This document shows positions 1-11,372 of a stretch of 64,000 nucleotides of DNA, one piece after another. The notes below the pieces were generated by a model. That model did not search any database. It was not told the origin of the DNA and saw only the letters and a list, made by a program, of their open reading frames with translations. A program made the position numbers and the translations under genes. The stretch's first letter is position 1. Each line of letters begins with the position of its first letter. Source of the stretch: Moritella sp. JT01 (GTDB lineage: Bacteria; Pseudomonadota; Gammaproteobacteria; Enterobacterales; Moritellaceae); assembly GCF_001574435.1 (NCBI RefSeq), contig NZ_LOCN01000023.1, positions 23,276 to 87,275 on the forward strand, in the 5' to 3' direction.

Positions 1-758
1 ATGGCGGACATTCGAGTAACACCGTAATGGCACAACCTAACCTCACACCTAAATGTGACTTTTTACTGGTTACACTAAAAGCCCAACATGTGCTTCCTGC
101 ATTAACCTTACTTCAATCACAAATCGATAAGCATTGTTGTATCGTGCTCTTGCACAATGGCATGGGCACGGCGGAACAAGCCGAAAAGCTATTCCCTCGG
201 AACGCAATCATAGTTGGCACAACGTCCAATGGCGTATTAAAACTGTCAGACGATCATATTCGCCATACGGGGGCTGGTGTCACTTGGTTCGGCGCATTTA
301 ATAATCAAGCTAAGCGTTATAAAGATATCGCCAGTCAGTTATTTGCACTTGAAGAATTAGCATGGTGTGAAGATATACGTGAGAAATTATGGCTTAAATT
401 AGTGATTAACTGTGCGATAAACCCGTTAACCGCACTCCATCAATGCAAGAATGGTGTATTGGCGAGCCCCGCGTTATATCCGCATGTGGTTAAGGTGGTA
501 CAAGAATTAGCGCTTGTTTGTGAAAAAGCCCGTTTGCCTTGGTCTTATTCAGAGCTGCAAGCACAGGTCGATAATGTTATTGAACGTACGGCTGAAAATT
601 TTTCTTCGATGCATCAAGATCATTACTTTAACCGTCAATCCGAAATTGATTACATTACCGGGTATGTTTTAAAAGTGGCGAATGCCTACAGTATCGACAT
701 TCCTACAAATAAAGCCTTATATGATCAAATCAAACAGCACGATACTGAATTAGCTTAG
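1..758 (+). CDS. panE: 2-dehydropantoate 2-reductase, 5' truncated by window edge
   Basis: The frame is already open at base 3, so the gene begins before the window and the N-terminal Rossmann glycine motif is missing. The visible part has the ketopantoate reductase signature: VTLKAQH, then the LLHNGMGTAEQ segment, then a helical C-terminal domain containing KLVINCAINPLTAL with the conserved Lys/Asn. The enzyme reduces ketopantoate to pantoate with NADPH in coenzyme A synthesis, in the cytosol. An internal ATG at 27 exists but cannot be the true start, because the homologous family needs the upstream nucleotide-binding domain. Converges on thiI. Confidence 0.85.
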   Translation, partial: GGHSSNTVMAQPNLTPKCDFLLVTLKAQHVLPALTLLQSQIDKHCCIVLLHNGMGTAEQAEKLFPRNAIIVGTTSNGVLKLSDDHIRHTGAGVTWFGAFNNQAKRYKDIASQLFALEELAWCEDIREKLWLKLVINCAINPLTALHQCKNGVLASPALYPHVVKVVQELALVCEKARLPWSYSELQAQVDNVIERTAENFSSMHQDHYFNRQSEIDYITGYVLKVANAYSIDIPTNKALYDQIKQHDTELA

Positions 759-786
759 TTACATAATTCAACATTACATCATGATC

Positions 787-817
787 AAAAAAGCCAGCAA
801 CTGATTGCTGGCTTTTA
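787..817. terminator. Bidirectional terminator between panE and thiI
   Basis: A 9-bp stem, AGCCAGCAA (792-800) with TTGCTGGCT (805-813), closes a CTGA loop. It is flanked by an A run on the left and TTTT on the right, so it can stop both convergent genes. Confidence 0.8.
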
Positions 818-875
818 CTCATTAGCTTGATAAGGATAAAGCCTTAACAGCGTAATGATTAAGGGTAGTTAAAAG

Positions 876-2330
876 TTAAGGACGATAAACTTTTACGTTC
901 GCATAACCTTTTTCAATCAGGTATAACGCTTGCAATTTACTCATCACACCACGATCACAATACAGTAAGTACGTCTTCTCTTGATCTAACTCGCCAAACT
1001 GATTACCTAACTTAAAGAAAGGCATGTGCTGAACTTCTAGCCCATCAACATCAAGTGGTGAATCTTCAACTTCGTCAATACTACGAATATCTAAGATCAC
1101 TTCATTTTCTGCAATTTCAGTTACCGCTTCAACATCGCTGACTTGCTCTTGTGCTTCTGTTGCGATTTGACGAATATCGATTACTTTAGCATCCATAACA
1201 ACTTGATCGATCAAGCTCATGTCAAATTTAGCTTCTTCCGCTTCGATCTTCTCTTTCACTGCTTTTACGGTTGGTTTCTTCGAAATAACACCGCAATATT
1301 CAGGAATTGTTTCAGAAAATTCAGCAGTACCAATTTTACGCGCTGTATCAATAATGTCTTGCTTATCAGCAACAATTAACGGACGTAAGATCAAGGTATC
1401 CGTCACGGAATCGATTAACGATAAGTTACGAATCGTTTGGCTTGATACTTGACCAACCGCTTCACCAGTTACCAAAGCTTCAATGCCTAAACGCTCAGCA
1501 ATTTTAGACGCAGCGCGCATCATCATACGCTTAAGTACCACACCCATTTGTGAGTTATCTACTTTCTCTAAGATCTCAGCAACAACAGGATCGAACGGTA
1601 CGCTAACAAATTTAACTTTGTGTGATGAGCTGTACTTGTTCCACAAGAAATATGAAATTTGTTTCACACCAATCTCATGCGCATCACCGCCTAAGTTGAA
1701 GAAACAGAAATGCGTTCGGCTACCACGTTTAATCGTTAAGTAACTTGATACCGCAGAGTCAAAACCACCTGACATTAATGACAACACATCTTCTTGTCCT
1801 GCCATAGGGAAACCACCTAAACCTTCATGGCGTTCAGTCACGAGGTAAAGTTTATCATTTTCAACTTCAATTTTAATCGTTTCTTGTGGTTTTCTTAATT
1901 GTACACGCGCTGCTTCTGTATGCTGATTTAAGCCACCACCAACATAACGCTCTAAGTCAATCGACGTAAAGTCATGCTTACCGTTACGCTTTGCACGTAC
2001 ACAAAACGTTTTTCCAACTAAAATATCTTTATAAACGGGTAATGCTTGCTGGAAAATATCATCAAGATCGGTGAAAGTTGACTCTTGAACTTCGAGTGAA
2101 TGGGCAATCCCAGGGGTATTGCTTAATACTTCACGATAAAAATCGCGGTTTTTATCACTGTCATCTGTCGTGCGGACAACAATTTTATCCCACTCAAGGA
2201 TCACGCGTGCATGTTCATCTTCACGGCGTAGAATATTACGTAAACTCGATTGCAGCATTTTACTAAAACGCTTACGTACAGATTTACTTTTCATCATTAC
2301 TTCTGGGAATATTTTTACAATAAATTTCAT
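876..2330 (-). CDS. thiI: tRNA 4-thiouridine synthase / thiazole sulfur carrier ThiI
   Basis: ThiI activates uridine 8 of tRNA with ATP and transfers sulfur to make 4-thiouridine; in enterobacteria it also feeds sulfur to thiamine thiazole. The 484-residue product (E. coli 482) shows the N-terminal THUMP region, the PP-loop SGGFDS near residue 190, and a C-terminal rhodanese domain ending in [11 protein letters not shown] with the persulfide cysteine. The start is placed at [10 protein letters not shown], which aligns with E. coli. An upstream ATG at 2354 would add eight residues. Transcribed toward panE and ending at the shared terminator. Confidence 0.95.
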   Translation of the reverse strand: MKFIVKIFPEVMMKSKSVRKRFSKMLQSSLRNILRREDEHARVILEWDKIVVRTTDDSDKNRDFYREVLSNTPGIAHSLEVQESTFTDLDDIFQQALPVYKDILVGKTFCVRAKRNGKHDFTSIDLERYVGGGLNQHTEAARVQLRKPQETIKIEVENDKLYLVTERHEGLGGFPMAGQEDVLSLMSGGFDSAVSSYLTIKRGSRTHFCFFNLGGDAHEIGVKQISYFLWNKYSSSHKVKFVSVPFDPVVAEILEKVDNSQMGVVLKRMMMRAASKIAERLGIEALVTGEAVGQVSSQTIRNLSLIDSVTDTLILRPLIVADKQDIIDTARKIGTAEFSETIPEYCGVISKKPTVKAVKEKIEAEEAKFDMSLIDQVVMDAKVIDIRQIATEAQEQVSDVEAVTEIAENEVILDIRSIDEVEDSPLDVDGLEVQHMPFFKLGNQFGELDQEKTYLLYCDRGVMSKLQALYLIEKGYANVKVYRP

Positions 2331-2419
2331 GGTTTTGCCTACATCATAGTTCAAACAAACAGGTGGCCCAGCATTTCATCGAGCCGGGTGTTTCGCTGAT
2401 ATATTCGATCATTTCAATC

Positions 2420-2456
2420 AAAATAAAAACGGGCCCACCTTAAAGTGAGCCCGTTG
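2420..2456 (-). terminator. Rho-independent terminator of ligB
   Basis: The dyad AACGGGC..CAC / GTG.GCCCGTT (2429-2455) is followed on the minus strand by a T-rich tract (complement of 2420-2428). It lies just downstream of the ligB stop and before thiI. Confidence 0.8.
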
Positions 2457-2503
2457 CAGTTACTGGGCAGCAGTATACTTAAAATGCCTAAATATGCAAG
2501 ATG

Positions 2504-3781
<1,278 letters not shown>

Positions 3782-3935
3782 TTAATTTGATGCTCATGAG
3801 TAGAAGCATCGAAAGGCCGTAATTCATTGAGATAATTAGTCGTTCTAGATCACAAATTAACAATTCAAATAATACGTATTTTAACTACTGATTAACACTG
3901 TACCATTCTTTTAAAATCGAATTTCTTGAAGTTGT

Positions 3936-3964
3936 TTGACCATCAACTACACTAAAACTATAAT
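3936..3964 (+). promoter_or_regulatory. Near-consensus sigma-70 promoter
   Basis: TTGACC (3936-3941), a 17-bp spacer and a perfect TATAAT (3959-3964) lie about 30 bp before the start of the small gene at 3994. GAGAGG serves as its ribosome binding site. Confidence 0.7.
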
Positions 3965-3993
3965 CCGATTGTTCCGCCACGAGAGGTATTACC

Positions 3994-4227
3994 ATGCAGC
4001 TTTCCGATATCAAAAGCATGTATCACAGACATGAATTAGTTGAGGCTATCGTCGAACCATCTTTGGTAGCAAACGGGTGGATTGTAGAATTTAAATCTGA
4101 AAATGGAGATATTATTCCTTTAACCGATTTTAGCGGCCATGAAAAGTGTTATCGAAATTTAGATATCGCGACAGCAACTGCGCAGCAGGTCGGGTTTCCA
4201 TCTGTGAGAATCGATGAACCATTTTAA
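3994..4227 (+). CDS. Small conserved-looking protein of unknown function (77 aa)
   Basis: I do not recognise the family. The product is acidic and soluble, with no signal peptide or membrane segment. It begins MQLSDIKSMYHRHELVEAIV and has a central segment, NGWIVEFKSENGDIIPLTD, that looks like a two-stranded beta hairpin. The final GFPSVRIDEPF looks like another strand. A strong promoter and ribosome binding site precede it and a hairpin terminator follows, so it is probably a highly expressed single-gene unit. It converges with the YbeL-like gene. Confidence 0.7.
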   Translation: MQLSDIKSMYHRHELVEAIVEPSLVANGWIVEFKSENGDIIPLTDFSGHEKCYRNLDIATATAQQVGFPSVRIDEPF

Positions 4228-4252
4228 CTATCTGCTCTATATTTAATTCTAA

Positions 4253-4290
4253 GCAAAAAAATGGTCAGTGCATCATCGCACTGACCTTTA
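4253..4290. terminator. Bidirectional terminator
   Basis: GGTCAGTGC (4263-4271) and GCACTGACC (4278-4286) form a perfect 9-bp stem. The minus-strand side is followed by a run of seven T. It serves the converging genes at 3994 and 4323. Confidence 0.8.
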
Positions 4291-4322
4291 GGTGTATATC
4301 ATTATATACATGTTTATATACA

Positions 4323-4829
4323 TTAAGGATCAAAGCTTTCACGCATAAACTCGTCTCCATCACAGCCAGCACAAGAAAGTACAATGGCAGGATGAAATAA
4401 TTCTTTTTGATAACCACAACGCACACACGTGAGTAAACCAAAGCCAACTTCGTCACCAGTTCTATAACGACCTTGGTGTTGTAAATCATCTCCGACCTCA
4501 GTCCATTCGACCTGTGTTTTATCCGTAATCGCTGCCAATGCCCCCCACGTAATTTTATCCCATGCTTGATACCAGGCTGACAACTTAAAACTGCTAACAC
4601 TCGTCTGATAATCTTTATTAAATTCACCAATATCATGGCGAATATAAGCAGATGCTTCTGTTAATTCTTTTTTTGTTAAATCACCCGCAGCACCTAAATA
4701 AGCTTCTGCTTTAAGTACAAATCGTTGCGTAAAATCATTACCCATAAACAGTTTCCTCCCTTTAAATCCCAGAGGATGTACAGATAAGTGGCGCACTGAA
4801 TTTTGATACTGAGTATTGAGCTTAGCCAT
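4323..4829 (-). CDS. ybeL: YbeL-like zinc ribbon protein (DUF1451)
   Basis: Matches the YbeL/DUF1451 family, whose gene sits beside leuS in E. coli as here. The N-terminal two-thirds are helical. Conserved family blocks are AITDKTQVEWTEVGDDL and HQGRYRTGDEVG. The C-terminus carries a zinc ribbon with two CxxC pairs, CVRC and CAGC. The start at 4829 follows a strong CGGAGG ribosome site; an upstream in-frame ATG at 4868 lacks one. Cytosolic; function unknown in any organism to my knowledge. Divergent from leuS. Confidence 0.88.
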   Translation of the reverse strand: MAKLNTQYQNSVRHLSVHPLGFKGRKLFMGNDFTQRFVLKAEAYLGAAGDLTKKELTEASAYIRHDIGEFNKDYQTSVSSFKLSAWYQAWDKITWGALAAITDKTQVEWTEVGDDLQHQGRYRTGDEVGFGLLTCVRCGYQKELFHPAIVLSCAGCDGDEFMRESFDP

Positions 4830-5160
4830 ATAAACCTCCGAATTAATGTAATAACAGTTAACCTGCATTTATTAATAAAACGTCATCTATATTCATCAGT
4901 AAACATTATTTATTGTCAGCAATAACGAGCCCCTTAGAAGAAGGGATATAGTTACTGCTATAACTTAAGTATATGCCAAAATGCGCACCCAACAAGCGCA
5001 CTGCATCACATAGTTACCTTGTAAAAGTCTTCAATAAGCATTATCAGTATGGAAAACTTATCGCGATCTGCAAATGAAACTTGTTGCCCTTAGTCTGCTA
5101 AGGTATTCTATGGCAAAATTTTGTTTATAAATCCTACCAAGAACAGACTGGATATTACCC
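4830..5160. promoter_or_regulatory. Divergent intergenic region ybeL/leuS with candidate leuS promoter
   Basis: 331 bp without a gene. A possible leuS promoter is TTGTTG (5081-5086), a 17-bp spacer and TATTCT (5104-5109), about 50 bp before the leuS ATG. No T-box or leader peptide was recognised. The rest is AT-rich without clear dyads. Confidence 0.4.
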
Positions 5161-7752
5161 ATGCAAGAACAATATACTCCAAGCAGTATCGAACCTCAGG
5201 TTCAAAAACACTGGCAAGAAAATAAAACATTCGAAGTACAAAACGACGAAACTAAAGAGAAATTCTACTGCTTGTCTATGTTCCCATACCCAAGTGGTCG
5301 ACTGCACATGGGCCACGTACGTAACTACACAATTGGTGACGTGATCGCACGTTTCCAACGTATGCAAGGCAAAAACGTATTACAACCTATCGGTTGGGAT
5401 GCATTTGGTCTGCCTGCTGAAAATGCTGCAATCAAAAACAACACGGCACCAGCGCCTTGGACGTATGAAAACATTGATTACATGAAAGGTCAGCTAACGT
5501 CTCTAGGCTTTGGTTATGACTGGAAGCGTGAAATCGCAACATGTACTCCTGAATACTACCGTTGGGAACAAGAGTTCTTCACTAAACTTTTCAACAAAGG
5601 TTTAGTTTATAAGAAGACGTCATCAGTGAACTGGTGCCCGAACGATGAAACAGTACTGGCTAACGAACAAGTAAATGACGGTTGCTGCTGGCGTTGTGAT
5701 ACCCCAGTCGAACAAAAAGAAATTCCACAGTGGTTCATTAAAATCACTGCATATGCAGACGAACTACTGACGTCAATTGATGACCTTGACGGCTGGCCTG
5801 AGCAAGTTAAAACGATGCAACGTAACTGGATCGGTCGCAGTGAAGGTATTGAATTAGACTTTGTTGTTGATGGTCAAAGTGACGAACTAAGCAAGCTATC
5901 TGTATACACGACACGTCCAGACACAGTCATGGGCGTAACGTATGTGGGTATCGCAGCAGGTCATCCACTGGCAGAGCAAGCTGCACAAAACAATCCAGAA
6001 TTAGCTGCATTCAACCTTGAATGTAAAAACATGAAAGTGGCTGAAGCTGATCTAGAAAAAATGGAAAAGAAAGGCATGGCTACTGGCCTATACGCTATTC
6101 ATCCATTAAATGGTCGTAAAGTACCTGTATACGTAGCAAACTTCGTATTAATGGGTTACGGCACAGGCGCAGTAATGGCGGTTCCAGCTCACGACCAACG
6201 TGACTATGAATTCGCAACGAAATACAGTATCGATATCGTTCCAGTAATCAAACCTAGCGATGGTAGCGAACTAGACGTTTCTGAAGTAGCTTACACTGAA
6301 AAAGGTGTACTGTTTAACTCGGGTGAATTCGACGGTTTAGAATTCGGCGCAGCAGTTGATGCCATTGCAGCTAAATTAGAAGCAAACGGTCAAGGCACCA
6401 AGAAAGTTAACTTCCGTCTACGTGACTGGGGTGTTTCTCGTCAACGTTACTGGGGCGCGCCAATCCCAATGTTAACACTTGAAGATGGTACTGTGGTGCC
6501 AACACCAGCAGACCAACTGCCAGTGATCCTACCTGAAAATGTGAAAATGGACGGTATTCAAAGTCCTATTAAAGCAGATTTAGAATGGGCTAAAACAACA
6601 TATAACGGTCAACCTGCACTACGTGAAACAGACACATTTGATACCTTCATGGAATCATCTTGGTACTATGCACGCTATTGTAGCGCAACATCAGAAACTG
6701 AAATGCTAAACCGTGAAGATGCAAATCACTGGTTACCAGTCGATCAGTATGTGGGTGGTATTGAACACGCATGTATGCACCTACTATATGCACGTTTCTT
6801 CCACAAACTGTTACGTGATGAGCAAATGGTTGATAGCAACGAACCGTTCAAACGTCTGCTTTGTCAAGGTATGGTACTTGCTGATGCATACTACTACACC
6901 AACGAAAATGGCGGTCGTGTTTGGGTTTCTCCGTTAGACGTTACCGCTGAGCGTGACGAAAAAGGTCAAGCAACGAAATACATCGACAATGAAGGTAACG
7001 AACTTGTTCATACTGGCATGACTAAAATGTCTAAGTCTAAGAACAACGGTATCGACCCACAAACAATGATCGATCGTTTTGGCGCTGATACAGTACGTCT
7101 ATTCATGATGTTTGCAGCACCCGCTGACCAAACGCTAGAATGGCAAGACTCAGCAGTAGAAGGCGCACACCGTTTCCTACGTCGTGTCTGGACACTTGCT
7201 TATAACCACATCAGCAAAGGTGACGTTGCCCCTCTTGATCTTGCAGCACTTAACAGCAAACAAAAAGAACTACGTCGTGAAGTCCATAAAACAATTGCGA
7301 AGGTATCTGACGATATCGATCGTCGTCAGACGTTCAATACTGCGATTGCCTCTGTGATGGAATTAATGAACAAGCTAACTAAAGCACCTCAAGAAGCAGA
7401 GCAAGATCGTGCATTACTTCAAGAAGCCTTAGTAGCGGTAGTTCGTCTACTTGCACCTATCACTCCGCATATCTGTTTTGAACTGTGGGGTAAATTAGGT
7501 CAAGAAGGTAACATCGACGAAGCACTATGGCCTATCGCGGATAAAGCCGCTATGGTTGAGTCAGAAAAATTAATCATCGTTCAAGTAAACGGTAAGCTGC
7601 GTGCTAAATTAACTGTACCAGCAGACGCAACACAAGAATCTGTTGAAGCATTAGCAAATGCAGATGTAAACGTGACTAAATTTACCGATGGTAAAACAGT
7701 ACGTAAAGTAATTTTCGTACCAGGTAAACTACTTAACATCGTTGCTAACTAA
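5161..7752 (+). CDS. leuS: Leucyl-tRNA synthetase
   Basis: Class I aminoacyl-tRNA synthetase charging tRNA-Leu in the cytosol. The 863 residues (E. coli 860) show the HIGH motif as [11 protein letters not shown] near residue 45, and the connective/editing insert with [17 protein letters not shown] and the [15 protein letters not shown] editing site. The KMSKS motif appears in [10 protein letters not shown] near residue 622, followed by the anticodon-binding helical domain and the C-terminal domain. The ATG start aligns with the family. First gene of the housekeeping run that continues with lptE, but separated from it by a terminator. Confidence 0.98.
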   Translation: MQEQYTPSSIEPQVQKHWQENKTFEVQNDETKEKFYCLSMFPYPSGRLHMGHVRNYTIGDVIARFQRMQGKNVLQPIGWDAFGLPAENAAIKNNTAPAPWTYENIDYMKGQLTSLGFGYDWKREIATCTPEYYRWEQEFFTKLFNKGLVYKKTSSVNWCPNDETVLANEQVNDGCCWRCDTPVEQKEIPQWFIKITAYADELLTSIDDLDGWPEQVKTMQRNWIGRSEGIELDFVVDGQSDELSKLSVYTTRPDTVMGVTYVGIAAGHPLAEQAAQNNPELAAFNLECKNMKVAEADLEKMEKKGMATGLYAIHPLNGRKVPVYVANFVLMGYGTGAVMAVPAHDQRDYEFATKYSIDIVPVIKPSDGSELDVSEVAYTEKGVLFNSGEFDGLEFGAAVDAIAAKLEANGQGTKKVNFRLRDWGVSRQRYWGAPIPMLTLEDGTVVPTPADQLPVILPENVKMDGIQSPIKADLEWAKTTYNGQPALRETDTFDTFMESSWYYARYCSATSETEMLNREDANHWLPVDQYVGGIEHACMHLLYARFFHKLLRDEQMVDSNEPFKRLLCQGMVLADAYYYTNENGGRVWVSPLDVTAERDEKGQATKYIDNEGNELVHTGMTKMSKSKNNGIDPQTMIDRFGADTVRLFMMFAAPADQTLEWQDSAVEGAHRFLRRVWTLAYNHISKGDVAPLDLAALNSKQKELRREVHKTIAKVSDDIDRRQTFNTAIASVMELMNKLTKAPQEAEQDRALLQEALVAVVRLLAPITPHICFELWGKLGQEGNIDEALWPIADKAAMVESEKLIIVQVNGKLRAKLTVPADATQESVEALANADVNVTKFTDGKTVRKVIFVPGKLLNIVAN

Positions 7753-7836
7753 GATTATTTATTGTCACGTTCTACAGCGTTAATAGCTGATTAATTAACG
7801 CTGTATTTACTCGATTAATAGACAACTTAGACACAA

Positions 7837-7896
7837 AAAATAGGCCCTTCATTCTGCTTTTATTTTTATAGTAGAGTCTAGGGCTTTTTTGTTTTT
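7837..7896 (+). terminator. leuS terminator region
   Basis: AAAATAGGCCCT pairs imperfectly with AGGGCTTTTTT (ending about 7890) across a long loop, and a second T tract follows. A separate 11-bp stem at 7774-7804 (ACAGCGTTAAT/ATTAACGCTGT) lies upstream, without a T run. Together they probably end leuS transcription. Confidence 0.6.
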
Positions 7897-7946
7897 AGAT
7901 TACGTGTAAAATTACCTACAATTCACTTATATATTTTGTAGGCATT

Positions 7947-8693
7947 ATGATCGCATCGGCACTGAAACCAGGTTTTATTCGACTAATTTGCATCTTCCTC
8001 TTTACTGCTATTCTTGGCGGCTGTGGCTTTCATTTAAAAAATGGCAGTGGCATTCCAAATGAATTACGTAATTTAACGTTAGTATCGAGTAAGTATTCCG
8101 ATTTAACACGCCTCATCAAACAAGAGTTACGTTACAACAAAATTAACCTTGTTGTTCCGACTGTAACATCAACAACGAGCGATAAGTCTCTGACAACAGA
8201 AACCGATAACTCTTCTAATATATTGGATGAAGATTCAACCCAAACCAAAACGACGGCAATGGATCCTGCACTGTTAAATTCACAGACACCCATACTAAGA
8301 ATTATGTCCGAGACCTCAGGTTCACGTACTGTGTCCCTCTATTTAAATGCAAGCGCAGCTGAATATGAACTTAGCTATGTAATCGAGATGGAAGTACGCT
8401 TACCGAATCAAGAACCACAATATTTTACTGTTGCCCTACAACGCGATCTGTTAAATGATTCACAAAAAGCACTCGCTAATTCACGTGTATCAGAACTATT
8501 ACAGCAGGAACTACGTGAAGCGGCGGCACAACAGGTTGTTCGTACCTTAAGCCAAGTTATAATCGAACCACAAACCATTAATGATAACGATGATGAAACC
8601 GAGCTAAGTGAAGCAGCACTCAATACAGAATTAAATACAGAGCTAAATACAGAGCTAAATACAGAGCTAAATACAGAATTTGAAGCTAACTAA
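7947..8693 (+). CDS. lptE: LPS-assembly lipoprotein LptE, with low-complexity insert and repeat tail
   Basis: LptE plugs the LptD barrel and helps place LPS in the outer membrane. A signal peptide ends at a lipobox, LGGC, with lipidated Cys near residue 26, followed by GFHLKNGSGIPNELRNLTL, typical of the family. At 248 residues it is longer than E. coli LptE (193). The excess is a Ser/Thr/Asp-rich insert (roughly residues 68-95) and a C-terminal NTEL tandem repeat encoded by a 12-bp DNA repeat. The stop overlaps the holA start as TAATG, implying coupled translation, as in other gammaproteobacteria. Confidence 0.92.
   Translation: MIASALKPGFIRLICIFLFTAILGGCGFHLKNGSGIPNELRNLTLVSSKYSDLTRLIKQELRYNKINLVVPTVTSTTSDKSLTTETDNSSNILDEDSTQTKTTAMDPALLNSQTPILRIMSETSGSRTVSLYLNASAAEYELSYVIEMEVRLPNQEPQYFTVALQRDLLNDSQKALANSRVSELLQQELREAAAQQVVRTLSQVIIEPQTINDNDDETELSEAALNTELNTELNTELNTELNTEFEAN
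8622..8681 (+). repeat. Five 12-bp tandem repeats in the lptE 3' end
   Basis: Five units of AATACAGAGCTA (first and last vary as AATACAGAATTA/T) at 8622, 8634, 8646, 8658 and 8670. Each adds one NTEL tetrapeptide to LptE. Being a multiple of three, unit gain or loss would keep the frame. Confidence 0.95.
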
Positions 8694-9730
8694 TGCGCGT
8701 CTATCCAGAACAACTCGATCAGTACCTAAAAACTGAACTCAAACCCTGTTATTTAATATTCGGTGAAGAACCATTATTAAAAATGGAAGCGATTGAGCAG
8801 ATTAAAGCAGCCGCTAAAAAAGTCGGCTTTGATGAGCATCATAAGTTTCATGCAGAACCTACCATGGATTGGCCTGCGGCTTTTAATACTTGCCAATCGA
8901 TGTCACTGTTCTCTAGTCGTCAAACTGTCGAGCTCATCTTTGATAAACGCCCAACAAAAGAAGACATTAGCCAGCTGAATGATTTGTTTAAGCTGCTAAA
9001 CCCTGATCTTATTTTAATTCTCAGTGGTCCGTATCTCACCAAAGCACAGCAAAGTGCGAAATGGTTTACGCAGTACTTTAAAAATGCACTCTACATTCCT
9101 GTTGGCCATCCCGAAGGTCGCTTTTTTGCCAACTGGATGCGCCACCGTCTTAAACGTGCCAATTTAGAAGCACCAACGGATGTGATCACCCTTCTGTGTC
9201 GTAGCTTTGAAGGTAATTTACTGGCAGCAAAACAAGAAATTGATAAGTTATCCCTGCTCTATCCTGGTCAGACATTGAACTTGGCACAATTGCAGCAATC
9301 AATTACCCAGCATTCACACTTTAGTAGTTTCCAGCTTGTTGACGCCCTGCTTGCCGGTAAAGTAAATCGTGGTCAGCGGATCCTCCAGCAATTACAAGCA
9401 GAAGGTGTCGACCCGATTGTCATTAACTGGGCGCTAAACAAAGAAATCAATCAACTTTATCATTACAGTTTGATGCAGCAGCAAGGCTTGTCTGTGATTG
9501 ACGAAATGAAAAAGCAACGCTTATGGGCAGGCCGACAGCAGATTATAAATGCCTGCTTAAGCCGCTTATCATTAAGTAAAATTGAGCAAATGCTAGTATT
9601 GTGTTCAAGCGTTGATAGTGCAATCAAAACCAGTACTAGTGTTGATCCTTGGCTATCATTACAAATGTTGAGTATCAGCTTTGCAGACTCAACTTTGTTA
9701 CCCAATTTTCATCATTCCGAAATTAAATAG
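8693..9730 (+). CDS. holA: DNA polymerase III delta subunit
   Basis: HolA opens the beta clamp within the clamp loader. The 345-residue product has the delta N-terminal signature YLIFGEEPLLKMEAIEQIK, the later segment GHPEGRFFANWM, and a C-terminal helical collar domain with LVDALLAGKVNRGQRILQQL. Its length equals the usual 340-345. It overlaps lptE by one base and precedes nadD, the conserved enterobacterial order. The last eight codons lie in the first copy of a 25-bp tandem repeat. Confidence 0.95.
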   Translation: MRVYPEQLDQYLKTELKPCYLIFGEEPLLKMEAIEQIKAAAKKVGFDEHHKFHAEPTMDWPAAFNTCQSMSLFSSRQTVELIFDKRPTKEDISQLNDLFKLLNPDLILILSGPYLTKAQQSAKWFTQYFKNALYIPVGHPEGRFFANWMRHRLKRANLEAPTDVITLLCRSFEGNLLAAKQEIDKLSLLYPGQTLNLAQLQQSITQHSHFSSFQLVDALLAGKVNRGQRILQQLQAEGVDPIVINWALNKEINQLYHYSLMQQQGLSVIDEMKKQRLWAGRQQIINACLSRLSLSKIEQMLVLCSSVDSAIKTSTSVDPWLSLQMLSISFADSTLLPNFHHSEIK

Positions 9731-9780
9731 TTTTCATCATGCAGATATTGAATAACTTTCATCATGCTGAAGATTAAAAG
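9706..9780 (+). repeat. Three 25-bp degenerate tandem repeats across the holA stop
   Basis: Copies at 9706-9730, 9731-9755 and 9756-9780 each begin with (T/C)TTTCATCAT and end in an AT-rich ATTRAA-type tail. The first copy contains the holA stop codon; the other two fill the gap before nadD. Confidence 0.85.
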
Positions 9781-9813
9781 ATTTGTGTCTTTATTAATAA
9801 CTAACGGCTGTTT

Positions 9814-10464
9814 ATGACTGACTTTACACCTACTCGCGCCATCGGTATTTTAGGCGGTACATTTGATCCGATCCATTATGGTCATCTTCGTCCTTGCTTA
9901 GACTTATTACAGCAACTTAATTTAGCTGAAGTCAGATTGATGCCAAATCACATCCCACCACACCGTGCGGCACCGGGATCCAGTGCAGACCACCGACTAG
10001 CGATGGCAATATTAGCGGTAGAAGACTGTGATGAGTTAAGCGTTGATACGCGCGAGTTAAATCGTACAACGCCTTCTTATACCATTGATACGTTAATCGA
10101 GATCGCGGCTGAAAATCCAACAACACCCGTGTGTTTTTTAATTGGTCTTGATTCACTTAATAGTTTACATACCTGGTATCGTTGGCAAGAATTGCTCGAT
10201 TATTGTCATCTAGTCGTCAGTTATCGTCCTAACTACGCATTACAATTAGCGCCAGAAGTACAAAAATTATTTGAACAAGTGCAAACAACGGATGCCGAAG
10301 TCCTAAAGCAGCAAAAACAGGGCCGTATTTTACTCTGGCCAAGCACGCAATTAGAAATATCGGCGACACGGATTCGTCAGTTGATTAAACAGCAGAAAAG
10401 CCCCCAATATCTACTGCCTGATAATGTGCTGTCTTATATATATAAAAATAACTTGTATAAGTAA
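9814..10464 (+). CDS. nadD: Nicotinate-nucleotide adenylyltransferase
   Basis: Converts nicotinate mononucleotide and ATP to deamido-NAD in NAD synthesis. The nucleotidyltransferase signature GGTFDPIHYGHLR is at residues 14-26, and the C-terminal ISATRIRQLI motif is present. The 216 residues match the family length. It lies between holA and rsfS as in E. coli. The start ATG at 9814 is preceded by a weak ribosome site. Confidence 0.96.
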   Translation: MTDFTPTRAIGILGGTFDPIHYGHLRPCLDLLQQLNLAEVRLMPNHIPPHRAAPGSSADHRLAMAILAVEDCDELSVDTRELNRTTPSYTIDTLIEIAAENPTTPVCFLIGLDSLNSLHTWYRWQELLDYCHLVVSYRPNYALQLAPEVQKLFEQVQTTDAEVLKQQKQGRILLWPSTQLEISATRIRQLIKQQKSPQYLLPDNVLSYIYKNNLYK

Positions 10465-10565
10465 ACTACAAGAGATACTGACTCATAAACAAGCTAGGTA
10501 TATATTTAGGCATTATTCACTGTTATAATTCGCGGTTAACTCGATAAAGTTCCTCTGGAGGACCC

Positions 10566-10895
10566 TTGCAAACTTCTGAACTGCAAGCATTTGTACTAGA
10601 TAAAATTGAAGACATGAAAGCCCGCGACATTCAAGTTATTGATGTTAAAGGTAAATCACCAGTAACAGATTTGATGATCGTATGTACTGGCACATCAAAA
10701 ACTCACGTTAAGTCGATTTCTAATCACCTTTACCTTGAAGCTAAACGTAACGAAGTATTCGTTATGGGTATTGAAGGTACAGAAGATAGTGAATGGGTTT
10801 TAGTTGATATGGGTGACGTAGTAGTCCACATCATGCAACAACAAACACGTGATCTTTACCAACTAGAACAACTTTGGCAGTCTGTAGGGGCATAG
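10566..10895 (+). CDS. rsfS: Ribosomal silencing factor RsfS
   Basis: RsfS binds ribosomal protein L14 and blocks joining of the subunits under starvation. The 109-residue protein aligns with E. coli RsfS (105) through [19 protein letters not shown] and [19 protein letters not shown]. The start codon is TTG, set by the strong CTGGAGGA ribosome site seven bases upstream. The rlmH start follows the stop by four bases, so the two are an operon. Confidence 0.95.
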   Translation: MQTSELQAFVLDKIEDMKARDIQVIDVKGKSPVTDLMIVCTGTSKTHVKSISNHLYLEAKRNEVFVMGIEGTEDSEWVLVDMGDVVVHIMQQQTRDLYQLEQLWQSVGA

Positions 10896-10899
10896 TCAA

Positions 10900-11370
10900 A
10901 TGAAAATTCAGCTAGTTGCAGTTGGCACTAAAATGCCAGCATGGGTAGAAACCGGGTATAAAGAATATGCACGTCGCTTCCCTAAAGATATGCCTTTTGA
11001 ATTACTTGAGATCAATGCGGGTAAGCGTGGAAAAAACGCTGACATCAAACGGATCTTAGAACTAGAAGGTGTAAAAACGATGCAAGCGATCCCGAAAGGT
11101 AATCGCATCGTGACTCTGGAAGTTACCGGCAAACCTTGGACTACAGCACAACTAGCCGTTGAACTAGATAAGTGGAAGCATGATGGTCGAGACGTTAGCC
11201 TATTAATTGGCGGCCCAGAAGGACTTGCACCAGAATGTATCGCGGCATCAGAACAACGCTGGTCGTTGTCACCGCTAACCTTACCACATCCGATGGTACG
11301 TGTAGTGGTAGCCGAAGCGTTATATCGCGCTTGGAGTGTTACAACAAACCATCCTTATCATAGAGAGTAA
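10900..11370 (+). CDS. rlmH: 23S rRNA pseudouridine-1915 N3-methyltransferase
   Basis: SPOUT-family methyltransferase that modifies helix 69 of 23S rRNA using S-adenosylmethionine. The product has 156 residues (E. coli 155), with the knot segment [14 protein letters not shown] and the C-terminal [19 protein letters not shown] that binds cofactor and rRNA, ending in HPYHRE. Cotranscribed with rsfS, and followed two bases later by mrdA. Confidence 0.97.
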   Translation: MKIQLVAVGTKMPAWVETGYKEYARRFPKDMPFELLEINAGKRGKNADIKRILELEGVKTMQAIPKGNRIVTLEVTGKPWTTAQLAVELDKWKHDGRDVSLLIGGPEGLAPECIAASEQRWSLSPLTLPHPMVRVVVAEALYRAWSVTTNHPYHRE

Positions 11371-11372
11371 TA

